64,000 nucleotides of DNA from Devosia crocina (GCF_900116545.1 NZ_FPCK01000002.1:558001-622000); one strand, 5' to 3'; shown: positions 26,494 through 36,412, counted from the stretch's first letter. Made by a program: numbers and translations. The notes: generated by a model not told the origin, from the sequence alone.

Positions 26494-27224
26494 CGCGAAT
26501 CCGGCTCGACCTGGCGCTCGAGCAGCGGGGACTGTTGCCGAGCCGGGCGCGGGCACGCGACGCGGTGTTGCGCGGCACGGTGCGCGTCAATGGTGCGCCA
26601 GCCAAAAAGCCCAACCAGATGGTGACCCCTGAGGATCTGATCGCGCTCGATGATCCGGCGGCGCACTATGTTTCGCGGGCTGCGCTCAAGCTGATGGCCG
26701 GGCTCGATGCCGGCGGAATCGCCGTTGGGGGGAAGACCTGCCTTGATGTGGGCGCCTCGACCGGCGGCTTTACTCAGGTGCTGATCGAGCGCGGGGCGGC
26801 CAAGATTTTTGCCGTGGATGTGGGGCATGACCAATTGCACGAGCGCCTGCGGGGCGAGCCGCGCGTCGCAAGCCTCGAGGGTCTTAATGCGCGGGATCTC
26901 TCGGCCGAAACGATCGCCGAGCCGATCGATCTGCTGGTGTCCGATGTCAGTTTCGTTTCGGTGACCAAGGTGCTCGCGGCGCCGCTTGGGCTTTGTGCGC
27001 CGACGGCCGAAGCGGTGATCCTGTTCAAGCCGCAATTCGAAGTGGGCCGGGATTTCGTCGGCAAGGGCGGGATCGTCTCCGATGTCGGGGCGTCTGCGCG
27101 GGCAATGGCCGAGGTCATCGGCTTTGTCGAGGCGCGGGGGTTTGCCCATCGGCTCAGTGTCGCCTCGCCTATCGCCGGAGGCGATGGGAATCTCGAGACG
27201 GTGCTGGTTTTCGGGCGAAGGTGA
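26490..27224 (+). CDS. tlyA: TlyA-family rRNA (cytidine-2'-O) methyltransferase / hemolysin-like
   Basis: A 244-residue protein with an N-terminal S4 RNA-binding domain (about 1-60, RIRLDLALEQRGLLPSRARA) and an FtsJ-like Rossmann methyltransferase (SAM motif CLDVGASTGGFTQVLI). Later motifs DLLVSDVSFVSV and VILFKPQFEVG carry the catalytic Asp and Lys. TlyA enzymes methylate 16S and/or 23S rRNA; the hemolysin name is historical. It starts with GTG inside the preceding stop. Nothing unusual in length. Confidence 0.92.
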   Translation: MTRIRLDLALEQRGLLPSRARARDAVLRGTVRVNGAPAKKPNQMVTPEDLIALDDPAAHYVSRAALKLMAGLDAGGIAVGGKTCLDVGASTGGFTQVLIERGAAKIFAVDVGHDQLHERLRGEPRVASLEGLNARDLSAETIAEPIDLLVSDVSFVSVTKVLAAPLGLCAPTAEAVILFKPQFEVGRDFVGKGGIVSDVGASARAMAEVIGFVEARGFAHRLSVASPIAGGDGNLETVLVFGRR

Positions 27225-27246
27225 AAGCTGCCCTCGGGGAGCAAGC

Positions 27247-27756
27247 CTATCCGTAAACCCGCCAGGCATCGAAACTGCCGCCGGCGATCATGGCCCAATA
27301 GGGTTTGCCGGAGCTGGTGCGGGCGACAGCGAGGCCGAATTCGGTGAATTTGGATGAGAGCAGCGTATTGCGGTGGCCCTGGCTTGCGAGCCAGCCTTCG
27401 ATCGCTTCGGGCAAGGTCTTGTAGCCCTTGGCGACGTTTTCGCCCACAGCTCCCCCATAGCCGGCATCGGTGACACGCTGGCGCAGGGTGACACCGAGAT
27501 CGTGGCTGAGCGTATCCTTGCTCGCCATGAGCCGGGCCTGGGAACGGGCGGCGGTTTCGAGCCGGGGATTATAGGTCCAGGCGGGCGCGCCATTGGCCTT
27601 GCGGGTCGCGTTGATCGCGGCAAGGATCTGCTCGCGGCTGAGCTCCTCGGGCCGATTGGACACCGTTGCCGGCAGGGGAGGAACAGTGGCCGCACAGGCA
27701 GACAACAGCCCTGCGGCCCCAAGGACGAGAAAGGCGCGGCGGGTGGTTTGCGTCAT
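27247..27756 (-). CDS. CAP (SCP/PR-1-like) domain lipoprotein
   Basis: A 169-residue exported protein. The N-terminus TRRAFLVLGAAGLLSAC combines a twin-arginine-like RR with a lipobox (LLSA-C, Cys21). The CAP domain follows from about residue 40, with REQILAAINATRKANGAPA, the ASKDTLSHDLG helix and GENVAKGYKTLPEAIEGW, the usual GEN motif. Bacterial CAP proteins are envelope proteins of mostly unknown role, some linked to protease or cell-wall function. It precedes the APH-like gene's stop by about 15 bases on the same strand. Confidence 0.88.
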   Translation of the reverse strand: MTQTTRRAFLVLGAAGLLSACAATVPPLPATVSNRPEELSREQILAAINATRKANGAPAWTYNPRLETAARSQARLMASKDTLSHDLGVTLRQRVTDAGYGGAVGENVAKGYKTLPEAIEGWLASQGHRNTLLSSKFTEFGLAVARTSSGKPYWAMIAGGSFDAWRVYG

Positions 27757-27771
27757 GAACAGGATACCCGG

Positions 27772-28623
27772 TCAGGCCAAATCATAGGCGCTGAGAAGAT
27801 TGGGCAGGCACGCAAGCTGCGCGGTGATGGCATTACCCGCCTCAAGATCCCAGCAGGCCGAAAGCGCAGCGTGGGCGGCGGCCCAGCCCAGGATGCGCTT
27901 GCGCGGATAGCCGAGGCGATCGGCAAGAATATCGGCCCGCGTGTTGATGCGGCGCGGATCGGCTGCGATATCGAGGCCACGCGCAGGATTGAGGAAGACA
28001 TTGGCGGTTTCGTAGGCAGGATCGCCAATGAGCCCCTTGGGATCGATGGCCAGCCAGCCGCGATCGGAGGACAGAATATTGTCGTGGTGGAGATCGCCAT
28101 GAAGCGGCACGACTGCGCTCGGGCGATCAAAGAGCTTGAGCGCAATGCCAGCGGAGCGGGCATAAAGATCGCGCGCGGTATGGGGCCAGGCCCGCACATC
28201 GGTGTCGAACAGGGTCTGGAAGCGGTCGCGCAGCGGTTCAAGATCGTCCGGGGCATCGGGGCGCTGGCGGTGAAGACCTGAAACCACCGAAGCGATGGCG
28301 ATCGTTCCCTCGTCATCCCGCCCGGCGCGCACGGGCTCGCCCAGCGTGCCGCCACTGAGCCATTCCATGAAGACTGTGTCGCCATGAATGTCGAAGACCG
28401 TCGCGGCGCCAAGCCCTTCATACCACTGCAAAAGCCGGGCGCCCCTGCCCTCTTCGAGCGATGCTGCGGGCTTGCTGATCTTGAGCGCGGCGAAATTGCG
28501 GCCGTTCTGTTCGACCCGGAAAAGCCATGCATGCGGCGTTTCGGCGACCGGCGTCGCCTTGGTAAGCGACCAGCGGATCAGGGCGCGGTTGAGCGCCGTT
28601 TCGACAGGAGACTGATTCATCAT
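27772..28623 (-). CDS. Aminoglycoside/hydroxyurea-type phosphotransferase (APH_6_hur family)
   Basis: A 283-residue protein-kinase-like phosphotransferase. The catalytic loop is VPLHGDLHHDNILSS and the metal-binding motif WLAIDPKGLIGDPAYETANV, the wording of the family that includes streptomycin 6-phosphotransferases. Most chromosomal members have unknown physiological substrates, so resistance should not be assumed. Two consecutive ATGs (28623, 28620) are possible starts. It is the upstream neighbour of the CAP lipoprotein and may share its transcript. Confidence 0.82.
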   Translation of the reverse strand: MMNQSPVETALNRALIRWSLTKATPVAETPHAWLFRVEQNGRNFAALKISKPAASLEEGRGARLLQWYEGLGAATVFDIHGDTVFMEWLSGGTLGEPVRAGRDDEGTIAIASVVSGLHRQRPDAPDDLEPLRDRFQTLFDTDVRAWPHTARDLYARSAGIALKLFDRPSAVVPLHGDLHHDNILSSDRGWLAIDPKGLIGDPAYETANVFLNPARGLDIAADPRRINTRADILADRLGYPRKRILGWAAAHAALSACWDLEAGNAITAQLACLPNLLSAYDLA

Positions 28624-28754
28624 GTCGCCATTAGAGCGTTTTGAGCCGATTTGCCCAGAGTTTTCGGGGAATGGAGATCAGCGCTCTGTGGCGGGAGAAG
28701 ATGGTGGGAGTGTGGTGAAGGGTGGATCGGGGTGATGCGTGCTGGTCGGCAAAA

Positions 28755-28790
28755 CCCCTCACCCTAACCCTCTCCCGGAAGGACGAGGAG
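28755..28790. repeat. Imperfect GC-rich palindromic repeat
   Basis: CCCCTCACCCTAACCCTCTC followed by CCGGAAGGACGAGGAG. It has the same left half as the repeats at 19,238, 33,046 and 45,292 but a diverged right half. It lies between the APH-like gene and the rmuC stop. Confidence 0.55.
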
Positions 28791-28835
28791 ATGTCATCGC
28801 GTTCGCGGTGAGGCTCGTTCGCTTGGCGAAAACCT

Positions 28836-30257
28836 CTAGTTGCGGTCGCCCGGCTCTTCGCCGACGAGGCGCAGGGTGGGGTGGTCGTCGGCGCCGCCTG
28901 CCCAGCCCGGGGGGAGGGTCTTGGAGGATTTGGCGCCGAGTTCGCGCAGCATTTCGACCTGGCGGATGACATTGCCGCGGCCGGTCGAGAGCTGGTCCTT
29001 GGCCTTGGCGAAATCCTGGCTCGCGCGATCGATGCTGGTGCCGACCTTGTCCATGGTGGCGAGAAACCCCGCCACTTTTTCATAGAGCGCGCCGGCGCGC
29101 TCGGCGATGTCCTCGGCGTTCTGATGGCGTTTTTCGATGTCCCAGACATTGCGCACGGTGCGCAGCACGGTCATCAGGGTTGTCGGCGTCGTCAGCATGA
29201 CCCCCTTGCCCATGCCGAATTCGACGAGCTTGGCATCATGCTGGATCGCGGTGGCGAGAGCAGATTCGATGGGCACGAACATCATCACATAGTCGAGGCT
29301 GGATTTTGCTGCGCGGTGATAGCTCTTGTCGCCAAGGGTCGTGATATGGCCACGCACCGAAGTGATATGAGCGCGAAGATGCTGGTCCCGGTCGAGTTCT
29401 TCGCTGTTCACGAAGGCTTCGAACGCGGTGAGCGACACTTTTGAATCGATCACCAGCCGATCGCCATTGGGCATCAGGATTTCGACGTCGGTACGGACCC
29501 GCTGGCCGTCCTCGCCACTATGGCTCTGCTGGGTGAAAAACTGCTCGCCCTCGCGCAGGCCCGATTGCTCGAGAATGGTCGAAAGGATCATTTCGCCCCA
29601 GGCGCCCTGGGTCTGAGAATTGCCCTTGAGGGCGCGTGTCAGGTTCTGCGCTTCGGTCGTGATCTGAAGATTGCTTTCGGCCAGGGCGCGGATGCGTTCG
29701 CCCATGGCCGAGCGGTCTTCGACGAGGTTCTTGTGAAACTCGGTGATCTTGTCCTGCAAAGGCTTGAGCAGCGTATCGACCTGCTCCCGGTTCTGCCGCG
29801 TAAAGGTTTCCCCATGGCTCTTGAGCACATCGCCGGCAATGGCCTTGAACTCATCGGTCATCTGCTGGCGCGCATCCATGAAGCGCTTGAGATTGGCCTC
29901 GTTCTGGCGCGCCTGTTCGTCGAGCCTCGTGCGCATCGCGGCCAGTTCGGCCATCAGTTCACTGTTCTTTTCACGCTCCGTCTCGATCAGTTCGGCGGCC
30001 CGTTCGCGCTCGCGCAGTAGCGTCAGCTCGCCGTCGCGCAGACGCGCATCGCGTTGCGCAATCTGTTCAAGAAAGCTTGCCTTGAGGCTTTCGCCGGCTT
30101 CGCGCGCTGCAGCCTCTGCCCGTTCGGCATTGGCGCGGGCGGAACCGACCACAAGGAAAACGCCCGATGCCAGCAGCACCAGAACGCCCATGGCAAGGGC
30201 AAGACCCAGGGTGACCGGCAGCGAACCGGCCGTGAACAAAACTGTTTCAAGGCTCAT
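28836..30257 (-). CDS. rmuC: RmuC-family DNA recombination protein
   Basis: A 473-residue protein with an N-terminal membrane helix (about 14-38), a long coiled coil (about 45-215, very rich in Glu, Arg, Ala) and the RmuC nuclease-like domain. Diagnostic segments are TQGAWGEMILSTILEQSGLREG, RTDVEILMPNGDRLVIDSKVSLTAF and VMLTTPTTLMTVLRTVRNVW. In E. coli RmuC limits recombination at inverted repeats, which is of interest given the many palindromic repeats around it. The divergent def gene follows, an arrangement conserved in rhizobia. Confidence 0.94.
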   Translation of the reverse strand: MSLETVLFTAGSLPVTLGLALAMGVLVLLASGVFLVVGSARANAERAEAAAREAGESLKASFLEQIAQRDARLRDGELTLLRERERAAELIETEREKNSELMAELAAMRTRLDEQARQNEANLKRFMDARQQMTDEFKAIAGDVLKSHGETFTRQNREQVDTLLKPLQDKITEFHKNLVEDRSAMGERIRALAESNLQITTEAQNLTRALKGNSQTQGAWGEMILSTILEQSGLREGEQFFTQQSHSGEDGQRVRTDVEILMPNGDRLVIDSKVSLTAFEAFVNSEELDRDQHLRAHITSVRGHITTLGDKSYHRAAKSSLDYVMMFVPIESALATAIQHDAKLVEFGMGKGVMLTTPTTLMTVLRTVRNVWDIEKRHQNAEDIAERAGALYEKVAGFLATMDKVGTSIDRASQDFAKAKDQLSTGRGNVIRQVEMLRELGAKSSKTLPPGWAGGADDHPTLRLVGEEPGDRN

Positions 30258-30392
30258 GAGCGCATCTTAGCCGATTCTCGCGTTCGCAAAATGTTCTATT
30301 CTGCAGACACTGCCGATCCGCTCTTCTGTTGACCGCAGCACCTCAAGACGCCATATCAGCACCCAAATCCAGATATTGCCGGACCTTTTGCC

Positions 30393-30908
30393 ATGGCCAT
30401 CCGCCCCATTCTCATTATTCCCGACGCGCGCCTGCGCGCAGTTGCCGATCCGATCGTTGAAGTGGACGAGGAGATCAAGACCCTGGCCAAGGACATGCTG
30501 GACACAATGTATGATGCCCCGGGCATTGGCCTTGCCGCGCCGCAGATCGGGGTGATGAAGCGGATCGTGGTGATGGATCTGGCTGGTGAAAACGAGCCGG
30601 CAACCCCGCTCGTCATGATCAATCCCGAAATCACCCATTTCGGCGAAGAGATCCAGGTGACCGAAGAGGGATGCCTGTCGATCCCGGAACTTTATTACGA
30701 AGTCGAACGCCCTTCGACCGTCACGGTGAAATATACCGATCTTGACGGCCAGGAGGTGTCGAAGGACGCTGACGGCAAGCTCGCGGTGTGCATCCAGCAC
30801 GAACTCGATCATCTCGATGGCGTGCTCTATATCGACTATCTGAGCCGCTTGAAGCGAGATCGGGTGATCAAGAAGTTCGACAAGCAGGCAAAGCTCGCGG
30901 CGCGGTAG
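30393..30908 (+). CDS. def: Peptide deformylase
   Basis: A 171-residue type I enzyme with the three metal-site motifs: [21 protein letters not shown] (Cys ligand) and [14 protein letters not shown] (two His ligands and the catalytic Glu). It removes the N-formyl group from nascent proteins. It is followed by fmt, which adds that formyl group to Met-tRNA, the standard def-fmt arrangement, here separated by a repeat-filled 152-base gap. Confidence 0.97.
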   Translation: MAIRPILIIPDARLRAVADPIVEVDEEIKTLAKDMLDTMYDAPGIGLAAPQIGVMKRIVVMDLAGENEPATPLVMINPEITHFGEEIQVTEEGCLSIPELYYEVERPSTVTVKYTDLDGQEVSKDADGKLAVCIQHELDHLDGVLYIDYLSRLKRDRVIKKFDKQAKLAAR

Positions 30909-30913
30909 TCTTT

Positions 30914-31040
30914 TCTTCTCCCTCTTGGGGAGAAGGTGGCGCGAAGCGCCGGATGAGGGGGATGCTGCGGGTAAGAGTGAAGAAATCCCCTCACCCGTCT
31001 CGCCCTGCGGGCGATCCACCCTCTCCCCGAGAGGGAGAGG
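30914..31040. repeat. Pair of inverted GC-rich repeats between def and fmt
   Basis: The left module (TTCTCCCTCTTGGGGAGAA, then GGTGGCGCGAAGCGCCGGAT, then GAGGGGG) and the right module (CCCCTCACCCGTCTC, then GCCCTGCGGGCGATCCACC, then CTCTCCCCGAGAGGGAGAGG) are arranged head to head. They are members of the dispersed repeat set and split an otherwise tight operon. Confidence 0.65.
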
Positions 31041-31060
31041 AACAGAAAGGCCAAGCCAAA

Positions 31061-31984
31061 ATGCGCGTCGTTTTCATGGGTACGCCCGAATTTTCCGTGC
31101 CGACGCTGACCGAGATCGTTTCGTCGGGGCATGAGGTGCTGGCGGTCTATACGCGTGCGCCAAAGCCGGCGGGGCGCGGGCAGGCCGAGCGCAAGAGCCC
31201 GGTGCATGAAGCGGCCGAGAGTTTCGGCATTCCCGTTTTTACGCCCAAGAGCCTCAAGGGCGAAGCGGAGCAGGCTCAATTTGCCTCGCTCGGCGCCGAT
31301 GTTGCCGTGGTGGTGGCCTATGGGCTGATCCTGCCCAAGGCTGTTCTCGATGCGCCGGCCGAAGGGTGCCTCAACCTCCATGGCTCGCTCCTGCCGCGCT
31401 GGCGGGGTGCAGCGCCGATGCAGCGCGCCATCATGGCTGGCGACCAGCAGACCGGCATCGTCGTGATGAACATGGACGAAGGCCTCGATACCGGCGCCAT
31501 GGGGCCGACCGAGATCATTCCCATTGGGCCCGACATGACCGCAGGGGAACTGCACGACCAGATGATGCGCCTTGGGGCCGACCTGATGGGGCGGGCGCTG
31601 GCCGCGCTCGAGCGCGGCAGCCTTGATTTCACCCCGCAGCCGGAAACGGGCATAACTTACGCGGCCAAGATCGAGAAGGCCGAAGCCAGGCTCGATTTCT
31701 CCCGGTCTGCCGAAGAGGTGCACAACACGATCCGCGGGCTGTCGCCCTTTCCGGGCGCGTGGTTCGAACTTGAGCTCGGGGGCAAGCCGACGCGGATCAA
31801 GGCGCTGCGCTCGAGCCTGGCGACAGGCAGCGGCGCGCCGGGCGCGTTGATCGGGCCGGATCTGACCATTGCTTGCGGCACAGGGGCGGTGAAGCTCACC
31901 CAAGTGCAGCGCGAGGGCAAGGGCGCCATGGATGCGGCGATGTTTCTGCGTGGTGCGGGGGTTCTGCCGGAGCGGGTGGGTTGA
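31061..31984 (+). CDS. fmt: Methionyl-tRNA formyltransferase
   Basis: A 307-residue enzyme starting [20 protein letters not shown]. The formyl-transfer core [20 protein letters not shown] carries the catalytic Asn and His, and [12 protein letters not shown] the Asp. A C-terminal tRNA-binding domain follows from about residue 205. It formylates initiator Met-tRNA from 10-formyl-THF. The open frame runs far upstream through the repeats, but only the ATG at 31061 gives the family N-terminus. Confidence 0.97.
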   Translation: MRVVFMGTPEFSVPTLTEIVSSGHEVLAVYTRAPKPAGRGQAERKSPVHEAAESFGIPVFTPKSLKGEAEQAQFASLGADVAVVVAYGLILPKAVLDAPAEGCLNLHGSLLPRWRGAAPMQRAIMAGDQQTGIVVMNMDEGLDTGAMGPTEIIPIGPDMTAGELHDQMMRLGADLMGRALAALERGSLDFTPQPETGITYAAKIEKAEARLDFSRSAEEVHNTIRGLSPFPGAWFELELGGKPTRIKALRSSLATGSGAPGALIGPDLTIACGTGAVKLTQVQREGKGAMDAAMFLRGAGVLPERVG

Positions 31985-31992
31985 GCGAGTTT

Positions 31993-32214
31993 ACCCCCAT
32001 CCCACCTCCCCCCGAGAGAGGGAGGAGCCTGCCGGTGGATGTCGACAATATCCACTTTATTTCCACTGCCTCACGGGCACCCTCCACCTCTCCTTCTGGG
32101 GGAGACGTCGGCCCAAAGGGCGGGGTGAGGGGGTCCTTCGTGAGGTTCGTGGTTGTCAAAGCCCCCCTCACCCGCCGGCTTTGCCGTCGACCTCTCCCCC
32201 AGAGGGAGAGGTGG
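31993..32214. repeat. Cluster of three GC-rich repeat modules in the fmt-truA gap
   Basis: The 303-base gap between fmt (31984) and truA (32288) is mostly repeat. Module 1 (31993-32041) contains GGAGGAGCCTGCCGGTGG, shared with the element at 41,191. Modules 2 (32080-32132) and 3 (32161-32214) face each other as inverted copies with CTCCACCTCTCC and CCTCTCCCCCAGAGGGAGAG cores. The remaining DNA shows nothing else recognisable. Confidence 0.6.
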
Positions 32215-32287
32215 GGCAACTCACGACCGTCGGCTATTCCGCATGCTGTCGCCCTGCTCTCAGACCAAGATCAGGTGGGGGGCGTTG

Positions 32288-33058
32288 TTGCCGCGCTATA
32301 AAATCGTCCTCGAATATGACGGAACCCCCTTCTGCGGCTGGCAGCGGCAGGCGGATCGGATGAGCGTGCAGCAGGCGCTGGAGGAGTCGATCTATCGCTT
32401 TTCTGGCGAAAAGGCGGTGACCCAGGCTTCGGGTCGGACCGATGCGGGGGTGCATGCGCTGGGCCAGGTGGTGCATTTCGACCTTGCGAGCGCGCGCGAT
32501 CCGTTCCGGGTGCGCGAGGCGCTCAACTATCATCTTAAGCCCAATCCGGCAGCGGTGCTGGACTGTTTTCAGGTCGATGAGAGTTTCGAGGCGCGGTTCT
32601 CGGCGCTGGCGCGGCACTATGAATATCGCATCCTCAACCGGAGAGCGCCGGCCGCGCTTGAGCGCAACCATGTCTGGCACGTGCCGGCCCCGCTCGATGC
32701 GGACCGGATGCACGAGGCGGCGCAGTTGATCCTCGGGCGGCACGATTTCACGACCTTCCGCTCGGCCGAATGCCAGGCCAATTCACCCATTCGCACGCTC
32801 GACCATTTTGCCGTGCGGCGCGAACGCGATCATGTCGTCATAACCGCCAGTGCGCGCAGCTTTTTGCACCACCAGGTGCGCTCTATGGTCGGCTCGCTCA
32901 AGCGCGTCGGCGAAGGCAAGTGGAGCCCGGCTGATTTCCGCGCTGCGCTCGATGCCGCCGATCGCCGCCGCTGCGGCCCGATGGCGCCTTCGGCTGGGCT
33001 TTATTTTGTGAGAGTGGATTATCCGGCAACGGATGCATCGCAAGACCCCTCACCCTAG
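32288..33058 (+). CDS. truA: tRNA pseudouridine synthase A
   Basis: A 256-residue enzyme with the N-terminal RYKIVLEYDGTPFCGWQRQ and the catalytic Asp in SGRTDAGVHALGQVVHFD. The FLHHQVRSMVGSLKRVGEGKW segment near the C-terminus completes the fold. It modifies U38-40 in the anticodon arm. No ATG gives the family start; TTG at 32288 (TTG CCG CGC TAT) with GGGGGG just upstream fits best, and an ATG at 32243 would add 15 unconserved residues. The last residues and stop codon come from a 128-bp repeat that begins at 33046. Confidence 0.93.
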   Translation: MPRYKIVLEYDGTPFCGWQRQADRMSVQQALEESIYRFSGEKAVTQASGRTDAGVHALGQVVHFDLASARDPFRVREALNYHLKPNPAAVLDCFQVDESFEARFSALARHYEYRILNRRAPAALERNHVWHVPAPLDADRMHEAAQLILGRHDFTTFRSAECQANSPIRTLDHFAVRRERDHVVITASARSFLHHQVRSMVGSLKRVGEGKWSPADFRAALDAADRRRCGPMAPSAGLYFVRVDYPATDASQDPSP

Positions 33059-33173
33059 CCCTCTCCCCAGAGGGGCGAGGGGACGATGGGGGTGATGCCG
33101 GTGCTCGAACCAACACAGTATGCGTGGTTCCTGCGTCCCCTCGCCCCTTTGGGGAGAGGGCCAGGGTGAGGGG
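33046..33173. repeat. 128-bp composite palindromic element, copy 1
   Basis: The element starts CCCCTCACCCTAGCCCTCTC and ends with the near inverse GAGAGGGCCAGGGTGAGGGG. Each terminus carries its own small palindrome (CCCCAGAGGGGCGAGGGGAC on the left, GTCCCCTCGCCCCTTTGGGG on the right), around a central spacer of about 40 bases. Copy 2 at 45292-45419 has the same length. It overlaps the truA stop and ends two bases before the Yip1-like gene's stop codon. It has no coding capacity. Confidence 0.75.
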
Positions 33174-33174
33174 C

Positions 33175-33735
33175 TTAAATTGCCGGCGCCGGCAAGAACA
33201 TCGCCACCAATCCCAGGGCCAGAAACACCCCGACAGCTTGCGAGATGAACAGCAGCCCGATCTGCAAGCCCGAAAGGGTGACGATGAAGCGGCCGATATT
33301 GACGAAGGTCAGGATCGCAACGATGGCGACGGCCAGAAGAACCACAAGGCCCGCTTCCCCGAACATGGTGGACAGGAGCAGTAGCACGGCCGACACCAGG
33401 GTCACCCAATTGCTGGCCACCAGATAAGGGATGAACCCATCCTGCCGCCCCATCTGGCGAAGGACGATCATGGCCATCAACGCCTGGGCGACGAAAAGTA
33501 CCGCGTTGACGATGATCGACTGGGTGGCCGCGCCCGGGGGAACGGCAAAGCCGAGCAGCAGCGGGCCGAAGCCGGCCAGCATCATGCCGGCAAGCACCGC
33601 AATGAGGCTACCCACAAGGCCCCGCTGGGAAAAATCAAAGTAAGTCGAGGCATCGCGGCGGCCCATAACCAGGGTGATGCAGCCCCGGATGGCATTGGCG
33701 GCTTCTTCAAAGAAGGGCGATTGGGGCTGGGCCAA
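33175..33735 (-). CDS. Yip1-like integral membrane protein
   Basis: A 186-residue protein with about five hydrophobic segments (first about 42-62). The N-terminal cytoplasmic part (PQSPFFEEAANAIRGCITLVMGR) resembles Yip1-domain proteins of rhizobia. Function is unknown. It follows a second protein of the same kind (33752-34297) by 16 bases, and both lie in the dapD-dapE transcript, so they are probably co-expressed with lysine/peptidoglycan precursor synthesis. Confidence 0.6.
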   Translation of the reverse strand: MAQPQSPFFEEAANAIRGCITLVMGRRDASTYFDFSQRGLVGSLIAVLAGMMLAGFGPLLLGFAVPPGAATQSIIVNAVLFVAQALMAMIVLRQMGRQDGFIPYLVASNWVTLVSAVLLLLSTMFGEAGLVVLLAVAIVAILTFVNIGRFIVTLSGLQIGLLFISQAVGVFLALGLVAMFLPAPAI

Positions 33736-33751
33736 GGGCTTGCGTCTCGTT

Positions 33752-34297
33752 CTAGGGTGTTGGCGCGGCGACAGGGCCGAAAAGCATGTAGAGCGTCACA
33801 GGCATGCCCACAAGCAGAACCATGGTCAAGGCCGCAAATGCCGCAGACACGCCGATCGAATAGCCTCCGGCGCGGCGGGCAAGGCAAAAGAGCAGAAAGG
33901 CAAGGCCAGCCCAGAGAAGGATCAGCACCGGCCCGGCGATCAGCGAAAGGATGGTGCCGGCAATGAGATAGGCGATCAGCGCGTAAACGCCCGGCACGAA
34001 CAGGGCGAGGAAAGCCCCCTGCCCCGGCACCATGCGGCGCGTCACGAGAATGCCGATAGCCAGCGCCAGGATCGAGAGGCTCTGGACGAGGAGCGCGATC
34101 AGAAGACCCGAGAGCGGCGGCAGGCCGAGTTCGGCCGAAGCCAGAGCGACAGACAGAAGCGCGAAAAAGGCAAAGAGAGCAAGAGCGGTGACAAGACCGG
34201 GAAGGCTCAGGGCAAAGTGCCTTGCCCAATCAACATCGTTCCGGATCAAAGCGATCCACCCAAGACCTGCCTGTCGGAGCGCGGCAAAGATCTTCAT
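33752..34297 (-). CDS. Yip1-like integral membrane protein
   Basis: A 181-residue protein with about five membrane helices, the first near residues 32-53. Size, helix layout and position suggest it is a divergent paralogue of the adjacent 186-residue protein. Its ATG overlaps the dapE stop (34294-34297), a sign of translational coupling. No catalytic motif is visible. Confidence 0.6.
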   Translation of the reverse strand: MKIFAALRQAGLGWIALIRNDVDWARHFALSLPGLVTALALFAFFALLSVALASAELGLPPLSGLLIALLVQSLSILALAIGILVTRRMVPGQGAFLALFVPGVYALIAYLIAGTILSLIAGPVLILLWAGLAFLLFCLARRAGGYSIGVSAAFAALTMVLLVGMPVTLYMLFGPVAAPTP

Positions 34298-35448
34298 GGA
34301 TGTGCGGCGCCGAAGAACCGGTTCATGAACTCGGCATAAATATCGGTGAGGCCGGTGAGATCAGCGAGGGCGATATGCTCGTCGGCCTTGTGCATAGAGG
34401 GGCCGACAAGGCCGCATTCGACTACCGGGCCATATTGGGCGACGAAACGCGCGTCCGAAGTGCCGCCGCCGGTCGAATAGTGCGGGCGCGTGCCGGTAAC
34501 GGCTTCGATGGCGTCGGACAGCGTGTCGATATCGGCGCTGAGCGGGGACAGGAAGGCGCGCGATGGCACGCCAGAGACCTCGAAACTGACCGCGCAGCCC
34601 TTGGCATCGACACTGGCGATGCGTGCGCGTACCCAGTCGGCAAGTGTTTCGGGCGTCCAGATGTCGTTGTAGCGGACGTTGAACCTGAGGACGCCCGCGC
34701 CGGGGATCACGTTCGAGACGGGATTGCCGACATCGACCGTGGTGACTTCAAGATTGCTCGCCGGGAAATGCTCGGTGCCGGTATCGAGCTTTTCGGTGCT
34801 GAGCGCGGAGACGATAGAGGCAAGGACCGGCAAGGGGTTGTTGGCCTTGTGCGGATAGGCGACGTGCCCCTGAACGCCCTTGACCGTCACGGCACCCGAA
34901 AACGAGCCGCGACGGCCGATCTTGATACTGTCGCCCAGCGTCTCGGCGGAACTGGGCTCACCAACGAGGGCGAAGTCAAAACCATGGCCGTTGTCTGCCA
35001 TCCAGCGGACGAGCTTTTCGGTGCCGTTGATGGCATCGGCTTCTTCGTCATTGGTGATGGCGAGTTGGATCGTACCGGCTTCCGCCGGGATGCGGGAGGC
35101 GGCCGCGACGAAAGCTGCGACCCCCGATTTCATGTCGGCCGTGCCGCGGCCAAAAAGTTTGCCCCCATCGATGCGGGGCACAAAGGGATCGCTCGCCCAC
35201 TGTGCAGGATCGCCGGGCGGCACGACATCGGTGTGGCCGGCAAAAAGCAGCCGGCGCCCACCCGTGCCGCGGGTGGCAAAGAGATTGTCGACGGGATAGG
35301 ACCCATCGCCCTCAAAGCGCAGATAGGTCACCGCAAAGCCGATCGCTTCGAGTTCGCGCCCCAGAAGATCGAGCACACCTGCGGTTTGAGGGGTGACCGA
35401 AGGACAGGCGACGAGCCGTTCGAGCAGGCTTTGCGGGTCGATAGTCAT
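34294..35448 (-). CDS. dapE: Succinyl-diaminopimelate desuccinylase
   Basis: A 384-residue M20-family zinc enzyme. The metal ligands sit in LLFAGHTDVVPPGD, the bridging Asp in GRGTADMKSG, and the catalytic Glu pair in ITNDEEADAINGT; the TGGGTSDARF motif carries a later ligand region. It hydrolyses N-succinyl-LL-diaminopimelate in lysine and peptidoglycan synthesis. The start is two bases after the dapD stop, giving a tight dapD-dapE unit. Confidence 0.97.
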   Translation of the reverse strand: MTIDPQSLLERLVACPSVTPQTAGVLDLLGRELEAIGFAVTYLRFEGDGSYPVDNLFATRGTGGRRLLFAGHTDVVPPGDPAQWASDPFVPRIDGGKLFGRGTADMKSGVAAFVAAASRIPAEAGTIQLAITNDEEADAINGTEKLVRWMADNGHGFDFALVGEPSSAETLGDSIKIGRRGSFSGAVTVKGVQGHVAYPHKANNPLPVLASIVSALSTEKLDTGTEHFPASNLEVTTVDVGNPVSNVIPGAGVLRFNVRYNDIWTPETLADWVRARIASVDAKGCAVSFEVSGVPSRAFLSPLSADIDTLSDAIEAVTGTRPHYSTGGGTSDARFVAQYGPVVECGLVGPSMHKADEHIALADLTGLTDIYAEFMNRFFGAAHP

Positions 35449-35450
35449 CT

Positions 35451-36293
<843 letters not shown>

Positions 36294-36368
36294 GGCGGGT
36301 CCTTGAGGCAGAATACTGCGCGGACCATAGCGGGGACGGACGGAGTGTCAATTGGATTGCACGGCAGG

Positions 36369-36402
36369 CCCCCCTCCCCCTGGCGGGGAGGGCTGGGGAG
36401 GG
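36369..36402. repeat. Short GC-rich palindromic repeat
   Basis: CCCCCCTCCCCCTGGCGGGG then AGGGCTGGGGAGGG forms a hairpin between the dapD start and the LOG-family stop. It belongs to the dispersed set. Confidence 0.5.
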
Positions 36403-36412
36403 AGCGCTTTTC

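Noticed and set aside
27772-28623. Antibiotic resistance gene
   Set aside because: The protein is in the aminoglycoside/hydroxyurea phosphotransferase family, but chromosomal members without a resistance context usually have other or unknown substrates; nothing nearby suggests mobile resistance.
30914-33173. CRISPR array
   Set aside because: The repeats are palindromic modules of uneven length and irregular spacing, without uniform direct repeats and spacers, and no cas gene is in the window.
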